A stretch of 64,000 bases of DNA from positions 15,345,936 through 15,409,935 of the forward strand of contig NC_080422.1 in NCBI RefSeq assembly GCF_029873635.1, given 5' to 3'. The position numbers and the translations under genes were made by a program. The notes under the pieces are model-generated. The model worked only from the letters and a program-made list of their open reading frames with translations, ran no database searches and had not been told where the DNA came from. Source of the DNA: Malania oleifera. Taxonomy: Eukaryota > Streptophyta > Magnoliopsida > Santalales > Ximeniaceae. This document shows positions 11,561-23,649 of this stretch, piece by piece (positions within the stretch are counted from its first letter, which is position 1; every line of letters begins with the position of its first letter).

Positions 11561-12120
11561 GGTCTTGCCGGATACTACCGCCAATTTGTCGAGGGGTTCT
11601 CCAGATTATCAGGGTCTTTGACACAACTTACGAGGAAGAATGTGAAGTTTGACTAGACCGACGAGTGCGAGCAAAGCTTCCAAAGGTTAAAGCAGTGTCT
11701 AGTCACTGCCCCAGTGTTGACCCTTCCATCAAGTTAGGGTGGATTTGTAATCTACAATGACACAGTGCAGAAGGGACTTGGTTGTGTTCTAAGCCAGCAA
11801 GGGAAAGTCATTGCGTATGTGTCTCACTAGTTGAAAAAGTACAGAAAGAACTATCCTACACACGACTTGGAGCTGACAGTAGTTGTGTTTGCGTTAAAGA
11901 TCTGGCGACACTACCTTTATGGTGTAAGGTGCGAGATATTTACTGACCATAAGAGTCTCAAGTACTTCTTCACCCAGAAGGAGTTGAATATGAGATAACA
12001 TAGATGACTCGAGTTGATAAAGGATTACGACTACACCATTATCTATCACCCAAGAAAGGTGAACATGGTAGCCGATGTAATGAGCAAAAAATCTAGGGGT
12101 ACGTCAACCTCAGCAGTTAT
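11561..12120 (+). pseudogene. Gypsy-1 RNase H, broken
   Basis: Degrades the RNA of the RNA:DNA hybrid. Segments readable across stops: [77 protein letters not shown] and [20 protein letters not shown]. These correspond to the RT-RNase H connection and the RNase H core of gypsy elements. Several in-frame stops (for example around 11655 and 11998) confirm decay. Confidence 0.82.
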
Positions 12121-12337
12121 AGCTTCGCACCAGATCATGATGGACCTAGAGAGGTTGGGTGTAGAATTGGTAGAAGGGAATCATTAGGCATTCATTTCTA
12201 GTATGGTGGTTCAGTCGACTTTACTGGAAAGAATCAGAACAGCTCAGTTGAAAGATGCAGAGTTGATGGAGATTGTAGAGAAGATATAGGATGAGCAACA
12301 CACAGACTTTAATGTTGCTGAGGATGGAGTTCTCAAA

Positions 12338-13653
12338 TTTCACACTTGATTGTGTGTTCCAGATAACGCAAAGATAAAGAGGATGATTCTAGGGGAAGCT
12401 CACCGTTCTCTCTATACTGTTCATCTAGGTAGCACGAAGATGTATAAAGACTTGCGTGAAATATTATGGTGGAGTGACATAAAGAGGAAAATTTCTAAAT
12501 TTGTGAGTCAGTGCTTGACATGTTAGCAGGTGAAGGAAGAACACTAGAAGCCAGCGGGATCACTTCAACCACTGGACATTCTTACGTGGAAGTGGGAGCA
12601 TATCTCGATGGACTTTGTATCGGGATTGCTTTGAGCGTTGTATGGAAAAAATGCCATATGTGTAGTGGTTGACAGATTGAAAAAGACTGCCCATTTCATT
12701 CCGGTTAGAACCAGTTATTCCATGGATAAGCTGAAAAAATTCTATATTCAGGAAATAGTCAGAAAACATGGTGTGCCCATGTCCATCATTTCACATCGGG
12801 ATCCGCGGTTCACTTCCCATTTTTGGAAGAGTTTGTAGGGAGCGTTGGGTTCTCAACTTACTTTTAGTTCTGCATTTCACCCTTAGACGGATGGACACTC
12901 TGAACGAACCATTCAGATTCTCGAAGATATAATACGGGTATGTGTGTTAGATTTTGGGGGCAGTTGGATCCGATATATGCCGTTGGTTGAGTTTGCATAC
13001 AATAACAGTCTCCAGGCCAACATTGGAATGACACCATATGAGGCTTTGTATGGTCACCAGTGCCGATCTCCGTTGTACTGGGATGACGTAGGCGAGCGAC
13101 AGATTTTGGGACCAGAACTTGTTCAGCGGGCCTCTGCAAAGGTCGAACTTATCAGGGAAAGGATCAAGGCAGCCCAGAGTTGGCAGAAGAGTTATGTGGA
13201 CACTCGCCAACGGGAGCTAGAATTCGAAGTAGGTGATATGATATTCTTGAGGGTTGCTTCGATGAAGGGGGTGATGAGGTATGGAAAGAAGGGCAAGCTG
13301 AGCCCTAGATACATTGGGTCGTTTGAGATTCTAGAAAGGATTGGTTCAGCAGCGTACAAGATAGCACTACTCCTAGCGTTGTCCAGGACACACGACGTGT
13401 TCCACATGTCCATGTTGAGGAGGTACGTTCCAGACCCCTCGCATGTGATCAGTTATGAATCTTTGGAGATCGGGAATATTCTGCATACAAGGAGGTACCA
13501 ATTTAGATTCTGGATCGAAAAGTACAAGAACTGCGTATTAAATATATATCGTTAGTTAAGGCGCTATGGTGGAATCATGCAATTGAAGAGGCTTCTTGGG
13601 AGTTAGAAACGAAAATATGCCAGAAGTACCCACAACTATTCAGTAAGGGCTAG
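12338..13653 (+). pseudogene. Gypsy-1 integrase with chromodomain-like tail, broken
   Basis: Inserts the cDNA into chromosomes. Order: linker LCVPDNAKIKRMILGEAHRS, an HHCC zinc domain (AHRS...VHLGS...QCLTC, now with stops), catalytic core HISMDFVSG...[13 protein letters not shown]...[19 protein letters not shown]...HSERTIQ, then the long clean piece 12944-13555 with MTPYEALYGHQCRSPLYWD and the GDMIFLRVASMKGVMR GPY/F-like region. The tail WNHAIEEASWELE...YPQLF resembles the chromodomain-type end of Tekay-clade integrases. Stops and at least one frameshift (near 13550) make it a pseudogene. Confidence 0.86.
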
Positions 13654-13940
13654 TGCTAGACTAGTAAAGGTATGGTTGCATATGGAGGGATTAGAGTAGG
13701 TTGTGTAGTTAGTTGTTGGTATTTTTAATTATGGATAGTCTTTGAGAAAATTTGTCATGGTTATTTAATTTCCCAAAGATAGTATTGTAACCACGGTATT
13801 CCTCCGCCATAAGTGAGGGTAGTTATTAAATGTGGGACGGGACTGCTATGTGGGTGGCTACCGACTCTTTTGTATATAGGGATCGTGAATTAAGGAGGTA
13901 ATTGGTAATAGTTAACAAATTTCGAAAATGAAATTTTTGT

Positions 13941-13953
13941 AAAAAGAGGAGAA
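13941..13953 (+). other. Gypsy-1 polypurine tract
   Basis: Purine run AAAAAGAGGAGAA immediately before the 3' LTR, the plus-strand primer. The preceding 'tttcgaaaatgaaatttttg' resembles the pre-PPT sequence of the other gypsy families in this window (near 58388 and, on the minus strand, 19970-20000). Confidence 0.85.
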
Positions 13954-16075
13954 TGTAGTGGTCCTAAAAAAAATTAATTAAAAAAAATTATTATTATTAT
14001 TAATTAAATAATATAATATAATAATAATATAATATTATAATGATATAGTGTGTATATATATATGAACCTAAAGGATCCTGAGACCCTTCAGGAAGGAGAT
14101 AAAACAGAGAGTGTCCTCCTTCGTCTCCTCTGTCCCCTCTCTCCCACTCTCCTCAATCTTGTCTCCAATATTCGGCCGATTAGAAATTCAAAGATACCGT
14201 TGGTTCCTTTCACCGCCACCGACAATCCTACTGGAGCGGATTTGTCGTAGGAGCAGCGTAGATATATCTCTTGGGGTAAGGCCAATTTTCACTCTTACCT
14301 CAGTTTTTCTTAAATCTTAAGCCCAATTAACAAACGGAAATTATCAGGAGATTCGTGGGAAGATTCTCTACAATCTAGTTAGAGTAGGTTTTCGAATTGG
14401 AGTTCCGGGGCACCAATCTTAAATCGGGATAAGTTTAATAATTTAGGCTTTATTAGGCTATTTAGGGTATTCAAAACCTAGGGAAATTTTAGGGAAAGTT
14501 ACTTTGGGGATTATGACGAATAATGTGGTTAAGTTTGAATTTCAAGTTTCAGGGGTTTTAAATGCCGTGGGGTGTAGGCCGAGGTTTTATCGTACTTTTT
14601 AGGAATCAAGTAAAGGGATTAAGTTAAGTCAGTAATTTTATGAAATTTGAATAAATTTAATTGTTATGTTTATATAAATTTATTTATCTATTCATTTGGG
14701 ATTTTAAAGGCTATTTTGAAAATCAGCCATTCGAAATGGATTTTACAAACTTTGGATATATGGTATGATATTTTTGAATAAAATGAACGGTGAAAATTTT
14801 GTTTTTTTATATGGAAATGTTAAAATGTGGAAAATCGTGTGATAGATGATTTAATTGGTATGAATTATTGTATATCTAGATTTGGGATTTTGAAATACTG
14901 AATTGTTTAAGAAATACTAGAAATGCTTGTGAAAATACTAGAATTGTTTATGAAATGTAGGAGTTTGAACTAACGGTCAGTGGCCGAGCATTGTTTGATT
15001 GGCCAAGGGCCAGGATTATTATTTGACAGCCGAGGGTCGAGTTTTAATTGATGGCTATATGTCGAATTGTATTTTGTAGCCGGAGCCCAAGTTTTTGGAA
15101 TAATAAGAAATATATGTGAATTAACATTTTAAACGGTGATTTCTATTATTTAAATTGCATGATATGCTTTAGGGACCCTGGGGACTAGTGTATTGTGAGC
15201 ACGATACCGTTGCTAGTTAGACCATGTGCACCCACATTATTCTGAATAGAAGTGTAGGGGGTGCAATCGACTGCCTACGTGAGGTTGAAATAAGGGCGTC
15301 GGACCTGCAACTTTGTCGTGGATGCCTACAGATGTGTTTGCAGAGGATGTTATTTTTTTGACTTTGTTTGGGCATATCACCCAGACTTAGTTTAGCCTTC
15401 GAGCCGCACAACCCGTGCCATGGGGGAGGTAAATGATGTGTTTGTCACAGGGATTGTCTTATATGCATATCTGTTAATTTATGTCAATATGAATAATTAA
15501 TAAGATAATTTTGAGGGCTTGCTGAGAAAAGTGAGTGCCCTAATAACAATAATGGTATTAGAGCAGAGGGAAGCTACTTGTATGGGCGGGTAATCTTCCA
15601 TATTCTCGGTTAATTGTGTGTGTGAGTGTAAAATAAGAATGTTTTTATAAATGTGTTTATCAACTTAGTGAACTGGTTATTTTCTGTACACTAAATGCAT
15701 GTTGGCCACACACTGTCATTAACTTAGTCTTTCCCTTACTGAGTTGTGCCTCACCCCTACTTTACAAACTATTTTTTCAGGAAATCCTACAGATCGTGTC
15801 TAGCGGGTTAAAGGAGTCGGGTTAGTAGTGTAAATTTATGTAGGTAGTGTGTATGGATAGAGAGTTTATTTTTGTGGAATTTTTTGGGTTGTAATTATGT
15901 GAAAATGAATATATTTGCGTATAAAGATAGTTAGAACTCTGGTAATGTAATTTGAAGATTTTGTATTTTATTTTCACTGCGTATATGTGTTTTATATTTG
16001 ATGAATAAAGTATCAGGTACACATACGTCACTAAAGTAGCATCTCGGGCCTATGTGGCAGGTCAAGGTCATTACA
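13954..16075 (+). repeat. Gypsy-1 3' LTR
   Basis: Begins tgtagtggtcc and ends ggtcattaca, followed by TSD ccaaa. It is collinear with the 5' LTR, including the 'gctgagaaaagtgagtgccc' module near 15517-15600. Confidence 0.9.
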
Positions 16076-16266
16076 CCAAAACCATCGATCACCATCGACC
16101 AAACAGCCAACGATTTCTTCCTATAGCCCAGCTTTCTTGTTCTTTGCTTCACCATGCTTTCTCAGTGCATGCGTTCCACTCAATATGATCCCCATATCTA
16201 ACAGAATAAATAAAAAGCATGAGTTACAACTTGAAAATTTTAACTATGTTACAATGTTAAAGAGAG
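16076..16266. mobile_element. Right part of the LTR remnant interrupted by Gypsy-1
   Basis: Starts with the TSD copy and continues the 'accatcgaccaaacagcc' motif series seen at 7558-7681. The far end is not identifiable. Confidence 0.4.
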
Positions 16267-17674
16267 AAAATTTACTTACACCCCCCAAACTATATCATTC
16301 ATTATAATGCCTCCTGGAATTTGTAAACTGACACCTACAGTACCTGAACTATCTTCATGGTCGTTAAACTCCTTCCATTAATAAAAAAAAATAGTTAAAT
16401 CTAATAGATTGTTGTAATACATATAGCACAATTCTTTTTTAGATAATATTATGCATATAACCTAAGAAATATTATTATTAATAAATTTTATTAAATGAGT
16501 GACAAAAATGCCTACAAAGGGAAAAAAAAAAGGATACGAATTGTTTTGGGCTCAAATGGAAAAAAATAAAAGAAATTACATATTAAAAACATAGAAATTA
16601 AGTGAATTATAAGAATAAAAAATAGATACAATTTTAAAGAATTAATAATTTATTTAATATAAAAATGTGTCATGCTTGCATTACCTGGATAGTATAGTAA
16701 AGCATGACATTATCTTATCAAATTATATTGTGCCATCCCAAAAAATTAATTAATGAAACAATAAAAACTTAATAAATGAAATATTATTTTATTTATTCAT
16801 GAAATTTAAAGCTTTTATACATTTTTGAAACTTTATAACAATTCTAATAATCCTGTGATTATTTTATTCTCACTATCAAGAAGAAATTAAGTTAGACGGT
16901 GTGAAATTAAAATAAAAAGGTATAAAAGAGTTTTTATTATTATAGGGTCTATTTAGCATCGTTGTTGTTTTCTATTTTCTATTTCTATTTCTCGATAATG
17001 CATTTGTTTATGTTGTCAATTTTCTAATGTGTTGCCGATTTTTATCTACTTGCCAAAAAATTGAAAACCAAATTTAATGGCTTTTAATTGTTTTGGCAAC
17101 TTATTGCCTAAAATTTTAATATCCATAAATAGATTTTCTAGATTGAATTATTTATTTTATACACTTTTGAATTAAAATCATAATTAATTGATCATATGAA
17201 TTTAAATATAATTAAAACAAAAATATGCATAATTTCAAAAAGTAATAAAAAATAATAATAAAACTTTGAAAGTAGAACAATTAAGTAAAATAATTATAAT
17301 AAAATTTATTTTTATTCTAGTAATTTTTCAATGTGTACTATTTGTAATTTTATTATTTTAATCATATTTTATAATATTATTTGATTTAAAGATGAAAATG
17401 ACCATTATTTCAATTAAAATTTTAATTTGTATTAATTTTACAAATGTTAACCAAACAAGTTGGTGGTTTCTAGTTTTTAGTTTCTGTTTCTATTTTTTGT
17501 TATCATTTCTAGTTTTTTTTTCTAATTTTTGACGGTAATACCAAACGACCCCCTTAGTAATGAATGCTAACTCCGTTAGCCCTTCAATAGTTTAGGTGAC
17601 ATAAGTGTCACTTTTAAAAGTTTAAGCATACATTTGTAATAATCATATAGTTTAGGAGGTGTAAGTGTATTTTT
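16267..17674. mobile_element. MITE-like element with long imperfect terminal inverted repeats
   Basis: The left end (16267-16375, beginning aaaatttacttacacc) is the reverse complement of the right end (17565-17674, ending ggtgtaagtgtatttt). Pairing includes 'ccaaactatat', 'gtaaac...gacac' and 'ctccgttag'-like segments, with mismatches. No transposase coding is present. The superfamily and TSD cannot be assigned by eye; a Mutator-like MITE is one possibility. Confidence 0.6.
16944..17555. mobile_element. Second MITE-like element nested inside the first
   Basis: The left end 'agggtctatttagcatcgtt' and right end 'ggtaataccaaacgaccccct' are inverted repeats of the widespread plant 'gggtcgtttggtattgc' type of terminus. 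Both ends are followed inward by tttctattttctattt-type runs or their complements. There is no coding capacity. I could not find a convincing TSD. Confidence 0.55.
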
Positions 17675-18139
17675 ACCAATATTAATATTTTTTTAAAAAA
17701 ATATTTATCCTCTCTATCGAAATGTGCAACAACACAAGATAAAAAATATCCATTAAGTGGTTAAAAAGAAAATTTTCACCACAAGTATGCCAATTAGTTT
17801 TGAAATGAATGTGTTGAATATAATAAGAAAAAAATTTCAAAATACATTTATGCTCACACTTGTTTGCTCGAGTTTAGAAAATGAATACTGTAATAAAATT
17901 TTTTACAAAAATTATAACTGATATGCATATGTCGGTATATCTAGTCCTAACCCTAATCATATAATTAAAACCAAAAATGGGATTTATTTTTTAAATATTT
18001 GTCACCTTCGTGGTTTAAAATTATTAAATTGTTTACAAATTAATTAAATTAGCAAGAAGGACAAAACAAAAAAAACAAATGATAATAAGCATTCAAATAA
18101 GAGAGTTTGAACCTTTTATCCATCAAATGATCCGTGGTT
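17675..18139. other. AT-rich DNA, nothing recognised
   Basis: No ORF or repeat with recognisable features. It forms the left flank of Gypsy-2 and ends with the TSD aaatt. Confidence 0.4.
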
Positions 18140-19554
18140 AAATTTGTCACGCCCCGAACTCGGAAATGGGACCTAGGGGTGAAAATGTAATCTAACCTGT
18201 CCCTGTATCATACAAATCATCCACAAATACAATACAAAGGATGAGGGTCCGACCTCGTGAGGTTCTTAGGCACCCTAAACACATCCAAACACAACCATAT
18301 ACGCAGTGGAAAAAGGTCGTTCAATATATAAATATAGTACCATACCAGAGTCTATACAAGAGAAGAACAGGCTAAATCATACAACGTACAACTGGGTGCC
18401 CAACACATCCCAAAATGGCAACCCATCAAAACACAGTCCTAGCACTTACCCAAGTGCTAACGATAGTACATCGGCCGCTACGCTCCCTACACCAAGACGC
18501 TAGTTCCGGTCACTCGAAGGACCTGTTCAAATGTACGTATAGTAGGGGTGAGACACCTCTCAGTAAGGAAGAACACAGGCTATATCGGTGTGTAGCATTT
18601 GAGTGTTATAATAATGCAACATACATGCAGTTAAATACAGTCCAGTACTAATTTCACCCGCGACATATGGCGTTGGCCCGTAGCCAACCCGCGTAACATG
18701 GCACCACCAGCACATGGCTAGTCCCTGACTCCCATGGCATCATACAGGCGCTAACTGGTGGATCCACACCCTTTGGCCTGATCTGCCGGAATAGGCTCAC
18801 GCCCTCGGATATAGAGTCAAACCTCTACCGATCTATGGCCAGCAATTTCATACACTCTCGGATATAGAGCCAGACACTCTTAGTACCTAGAACAATTTGG
18901 AACCGCGTTCCTACTAGCATTTCAACATATCACGCACACATGCATGCTCATATAACCAAACAAACCACACCCATTTGGTAATCTAAAATCATGGTTTTCC
19001 AAACATATACAGTTTAAAACAAGTCAAGGTATAACCATCCTAATAACACAGTATAAATCAACATATACACTCGGTTTCTAACAAAATCAGGGATGCAGCC
19101 CGTCACCCTCTTTTTTCCAAAACTATAATCATGAAAAACCCATAGTTTTTCCTGTTAGATTCCTCCAAATGAGTATTCAAAACACACACAGGACCATGAA
19201 TCACAGTTCTACCCAGTCCGATTTCGAAAATAACTAATATAAACACAATTCCCCTTACCTTTTCCCCGAATAGCAAATCTTGAACTCCAAGGCCCCTAAA
19301 CAGCGAACCGAGTTACAAAACCTACAAATCACAGTACAAAATATACTCACAAGACTATTTTCTTCTAAACTACTAGATCAGAATTGAAAACCGAGCCTTA
19401 CCTCAATTTTTACCAAAACTCAAAAATCTCCGAAATAGGATTCCGATCTGTAGAACTTGTAGAGAATCCTTCCATGATCCTCGCGGTAACTTCAGATTCA
19501 CGATTCTAACGACGATTGGCAAAGAAATTTAGAGAGAGGAAGTGTAGGGAGAGC

Positions 19555-19557
19555 TCT

Positions 19558-19622
<65 letters not shown>
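19555..19622. repeat. (GA)n microsatellite in Gypsy-2 3' LTR
   Basis: About 30 GA units. The equivalent tract in the 5' LTR (about 39182-39199) has only about 8 units, so the repeat changed length after insertion. Confidence 0.9.
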
Positions 19623-19627
<5 letters not shown>

Positions 19628-19689
19628 GATATTTAGTTTTCTTAGCTTGGAATTAATGAAATTTGATATTTATAGCCCTTTAACCCAGG

Positions 19690-19890
19690 CAAACTCGTCA
19701 ATGAGATGGTGCCCTCGTCGATGGGGCTTTATAGTCCTCTCGTCAACGAGATGGAGGATTCGTTGATAAATCCTGATATCACCGGTTCCCGAAACTCCTC
19801 GGCTTCTCCTCATCGACGAGCCCCTGAACTTCGTCAACGAGAGATGCATGGCCTTCGTCGACGAACTCTGGCTTCATCGACGAAGCCTGT
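19690..19890. promoter_or_regulatory. U3 cluster of CTCGTCGACGAG dyads (Gypsy-2 3' LTR)
   Basis: At least eight copies or half-decayed copies of a 12-base palindrome centred on GTCGAC lie within 200 bases, directly upstream of the minus-strand TATA box. Variants differ from the perfect dyad mainly as CG to TG or CA (ctcgtcaacgag, ctcatcgacgag). The paired LTR at 39255-39465 carries different substitutions at the same sites, implying that the ancestral copies were perfect. Confidence 0.7.
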
Positions 19891-19956
19891 TCAAATACCA
19901 ATTTTACCCCTCTCTTAATTATTTAAACCTATCTATCACGGTCCGGGTTCTTACAA

Positions 19957-19969
19957 TCTTCCCTCCTTA
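19957..19969 (-). other. Gypsy-2 polypurine tract
   Basis: The minus strand reads GTAAGGAGGGAAGA just before the 3' LTR, preceded by the gaggatgaaatttttg phrase common to these chromoviruses. Confidence 0.85.
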
Positions 19970-20214
19970 CAAAAATTTCATCCTCGAAATTTGCCCTCTC
20001 TTATTCACAAACTCATACAACTAAATACATGTACACGCAATACTAATAAGAAACTGGAGACTACTACAGTGCAGTCCCATCATACACATATATACCCTCA
20101 CTTATGGTGGAGGAATACCATGGTTCATATACAAACGTCTCAGGAGTTCACAATACCCACACTCCCAACGACTAACCACCTATCCCAACCCAAAGTAGGA
20201 TAATGTACAAGTGC

Positions 20215-21488
20215 TCAACACAACTGGGGATACTTCCGGCATATTTTCGTTTCCAATTCCTAAGAAGCTTCCTCGATCTCATGGTTCCGCCACAGTACCT
20301 TCACTAATGGTATCTCTTTAGTACAAAGCTTCTGAACTTTATGGTCCAGAACTTGAACAGGTATCTCCTTATACGCTAAAGTATCCCCAATATCCAACTC
20401 ACCATAGCTGATAACATGTGAATGATCCAACACGTACCTCCTTAACATAGATACATGAAACACATCATAGACCCTCAAGAGTGTTGGAGGTAATGCAATC
20501 CTATAAGCTACCAGAACCACTTGCTAAAGTACCTTGAATGGTCTGATATACCTCGGGCTCAGCTTGCCCTTCCTCTCAAATCTCATCACCCCTTTCATTG
20601 GAGCGATACACAGAAATACCTTAACCCCCACCTCAAACTCTAAATCATGGCGGCGAACATCTGTGTAACTCTTCTGCCAACTCTGAGCTGATGTAATCCT
20701 CTCTTGGATCAAATCCACATTCTCAGATGCTTGCTGCACAAGTTCAGTTCCTAATACCTGACGTTCACCAACCTCATCCCAACAGAAGGGAGATCGACAC
20801 CTCCGACCATACAAAGCCTCCAACGGTGCCATCCTGATACTAGCCTGGAAGCTGTTATTATAAGCGAACTCTACTAGTGGCATAAACTATATCTAGCTAC
20901 CGCCAAAGTCTAATACACAAGCTCGCAACATATCTTCTAAGATTTTGTATCGTCCTCTCCAACTGTCTATCAGTTTGGGGATGGAACGTTGTACTGAAAG
21001 TAAGCTTCGTCCCCAGTGCCTCCTGCAAGCTCGTCCAGAACCAAGAAGTAAACCTCGGGTCTCGATCTGACACAATGGACACCGGTACTCCGTGCATTCT
21101 CACAATCTCATGCACGTACATATCTGCCAACCTGCTCAAAGGATAGCCAACCTTCATCGGTATGAAATGAGCAGATTTCGTTAATCTATCCACGATCACC
21201 CAAATAGCATTCTGCTTGTGAAGTGCTGGTGGCAATCCGATCACAAAATCCATGGAAATATGCTCCCATTTCCACACCGGAATAGGCAAAGGCTGTAACG
21301 GCCCTGCCGGTCTCTGATGTTCAGCTTTCACCCGCTGACACATTAGACATTGCTCCACGAACTGAGCAATCTGCCTCTTCATACCCGACCACCAGAAGGT
21401 CTCACGCAAGTCCTATACTTCTTTGTACTACCAGGATGTACCGTAAACAAAGAATGATGCGCTTCCTTCAGAATCGTCCTTCTGATCT
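20215..21488 (-). pseudogene. Gypsy-2 integrase (3' part) with chromodomain-like tail
   Basis: Integrase of Gypsy-2, downstream of the copia insertion on the minus strand. Pieces in order: KIRRTILKEAHHSLFTVHPG (zinc domain start), FVEQCLMCQRVK (CxxC), ISMDFVIGLPPALHKQNAIW, VIVDRLTKSAHFI, GVPVSIVSDRDPRFTSWFW (catalytic D), then FAYNNSFQASIRMAPLEALY, a GPY/F-like region with KVFLCIAPMKGVMRF, and the tail IPLVKVLWRNHEIEEAS...YPQL. Frame breaks occur near 21400, 20890 and 20520, with a stop after EEAS. Family membership is certain; activity is lost. Confidence 0.87.
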
Positions 21489-23205
21489 TGAAATTAGGAT
21501 AGCTTCTCAAGAGGTGGGGTGAATTGGATTTTTTTTTAAATATTTCAATTTTAATACTTTGTTTTTCAACAATCACAACAAGTAAATACAAAATCAATTC
21601 AACCATAACCAATCAACAAGATAATCAAAATCTTGATCTTTGTATCAATAGCCCTGTAATAAATTTTAAAGCACATTGAATTAATGTAAACCCTGTGTTT
21701 ATTCCAAACTCGCAATTCTTCTTAGTGTTTAGTTTTTAAACAAACTTTCAGATTAATAAGTTTAGGATGATCAACCAACGTAGTCCCTTTCGATTTCCGC
21801 AATCAATGCTGATCAAGCCAAAACAAATTATCCTCCGGTCTATTTAGCAACCATACACTCAGAATTAACAATTTAAAAGCATACATGCAGGTTATAAGTA
21901 TTGCTGAAAAATAAAGAGTAAGGAAGAAAAGAGAGACACAAGGTTTTACGAGGTTCGGCTTATACCCAGCCTACGTCCTTGCCTTTGGCAAACCACGAAA
22001 GGATTCACTAGTTCAGTTTAGTTGATGGGTGGAATAATACCGATTACAATCACTCCTTCCGTTAGGCTAGAGCCTGCCTCTCCAAACGATATTCTCTCAT
22101 TTGGTCCAACGATTCTACAATTTGAATCATCTATAAACAAGAACCACGATGAAGAAGAGTTTGTGTACAAGAAAATACTCTCACAGTAGAGTAGGTTAGT
22201 ACAACATTCAGTACAAGTATACTTCAAAGTAAATCAAATATAAAAGGATTGAAACTCAATACTGATTTTAGATCACCAAATATCTTCCAAATATTGAAAG
22301 ATTCAGACTTTGAAGGCTTTACTTCAAAGTTTATACCAACAGTAACTGGGTAGTTGAAGATGGATGAACACAAGAGAATTTGAGAGCTTTTTAGAGAACT
22401 TTGATTGCTGGAAATTTCTTGGTGTATAAAATTTTTAAAGTTTGGGGCTATTTATAGAAGTTTGAGAGTAATTCCTTGTCCCCCAAGTTTCCTTGAAGTA
22501 ATTCCCAAGTTTTTCAAAATAATAGTGCCAAAAAATAAAAAACATTTAAAAAATCTTCCCGTTGAAAGTTTTTTAGCCAACGTTCAAGTGGCAGTCGCCT
22601 GCCATGACTTGGTAGTCGCCTGTCATAGAAGAAACTTACAACACAGAACACTGGCAGTCGCCTGCCAGAACTCAGGCAGTCGTCTGGCATGACCACCCAG
22701 GCGCTTGGCTATGTTTAGGCAGTCGCCTGGCACCCTACCGTCTCTTTGAAAATTCTTCATTTAACTTGAGCAGTCGCCTGCCACATGAAGGCAGTCGCCT
22801 GACCGTTCTGTTTTACTAAAAAAGACTTTTCTTTTTAAATCCCTTTTTTTCTTTGATTTGAAAAACATACTTTAGGATTTTTCTAAACATATATTTCTAA
22901 GTTTCTTTAACTTGAAGTACTTACATTCAAACATCCTTAAAACTTTATTCCTTTTATCTTCAAGTAAATCCTTGTTCTTCTATCATCTTTGAGTTTCTGA
23001 TCTTTTCTTTGAACTTTCATCAAGTTATCTTTAATCCTCATGCTCTTCAAGATCTTTTTTTGATCCATAAACTTTATCATCCTTTTGAGCTTTGTCACTA
23101 CCTTTAAGCTTTGCTTTTTCCTGAAAAACTTTCACTTAAACCATATTAAACACATCATGATTTGTTATCATCAAAATAAGAATTGTAAGCCTTGTTAGGC
23201 CAACA
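21489..23205 (-). repeat. Copia-1 3' LTR
   Basis: On the minus strand it starts TGTTGGCCTAACAAGGC, carries TATAAATA (plus 22449-22456), and ends CTTGAGAAGCTATCCTAATTTCA. Dyads of the GGCAGTCGCCTGCC type lie at about 22592-22805, upstream of the TATA box. The 'acgaggttcggc...ctacgtccttgcc' signature is near 21948-21980. Confidence 0.9.
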
Positions 23206-23219
23206 ATCTCCCCCTTTTT
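23206..23219 (-). other. Copia-1 polypurine tract
   Basis: The minus strand reads AAAAAGGGGGAGAT immediately before TGTTGGCC of the 3' LTR, the typical copia PPT. Confidence 0.85.
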
Positions 23220-23649
23220 GATGATGACAAATCGAGAGCAAAAATAATAAGAGATAATACTAATAGCTCCCCCTTTCAACAAGCATGATATATTCATAGT
23301 CATATAAGTAATGAATTCATGTTACTTGCAAAATGATCATACCCATATATATCCATCCATACAAGATCCATACAAGATAATCCATACATATTCATAGTTT
23401 TACAAACAATAGAATATTAGCATTTTTCATTTTTTGCACTCCCTTCTCTCAAACATCTCTCCCTTTGGACATCAATCAAAAAGGAGAAGAGAGTAATTAC
23501 AAAAAAAACATAGTGAAGTACTTCAATACATAGTACTTATAGTGCTGCAATACATAGTACTTATAGATCTTACAAACATAAAGAACATACTATCCGGTAA
23601 AGCACTAATACATAGACAAAAGTTTTAAATAGCTCATAGATGAAACACA

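Larger units (their letters stand above)
7682..16075 (+). mobile_element. Gypsy-1: full-length, decayed Ty3-gypsy chromovirus
   Basis: Two LTRs of about 2.1-2.2 kb (7682-9867 and 13954-16075) enclose a PBS, a pol region and a PPT. The whole is flanked by the perfect TSD ccaaa at 7677-7681 and 16076-16080. Domain order is protease, RT, RNase H, integrase, then a C-terminal chromodomain-like tail, which is the gypsy order. LTR size, the DSGATHS protease and the integrase tail fit the Tekay/Del chromovirus clade. gag is almost wholly missing, and pol has many stops and frameshifts, so the copy is non-autonomous. LTR divergence (several per cent by eye) indicates an old insertion. Confidence 0.9.
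18145..19955 (-). repeat. Gypsy-2 3' LTR
   Basis: Plus-strand text runs tgtcacgccccg ... cgggttcttaca. It contains a minus-strand TATAAATA at 19667-19674, a long (GA)n microsatellite at about 19555-19622 in the transcribed leader, and a cluster of CTCGTCGACGAG-type dyads at about 19690-19890 upstream of the TATA box. Confidence 0.92.

Noticed and set aside
12864-13413. Minus-strand open frames across Gypsy-1 integrase
   Set aside because: They overlap the clear plus-strand integrase piece and show no independent features.
19690-19890. CRISPR-like array of palindromic repeats
   Set aside because: Spacing is irregular, the repeats are only 10-14 bases, the context is a plant LTR U3 region, and no cas genes are present.
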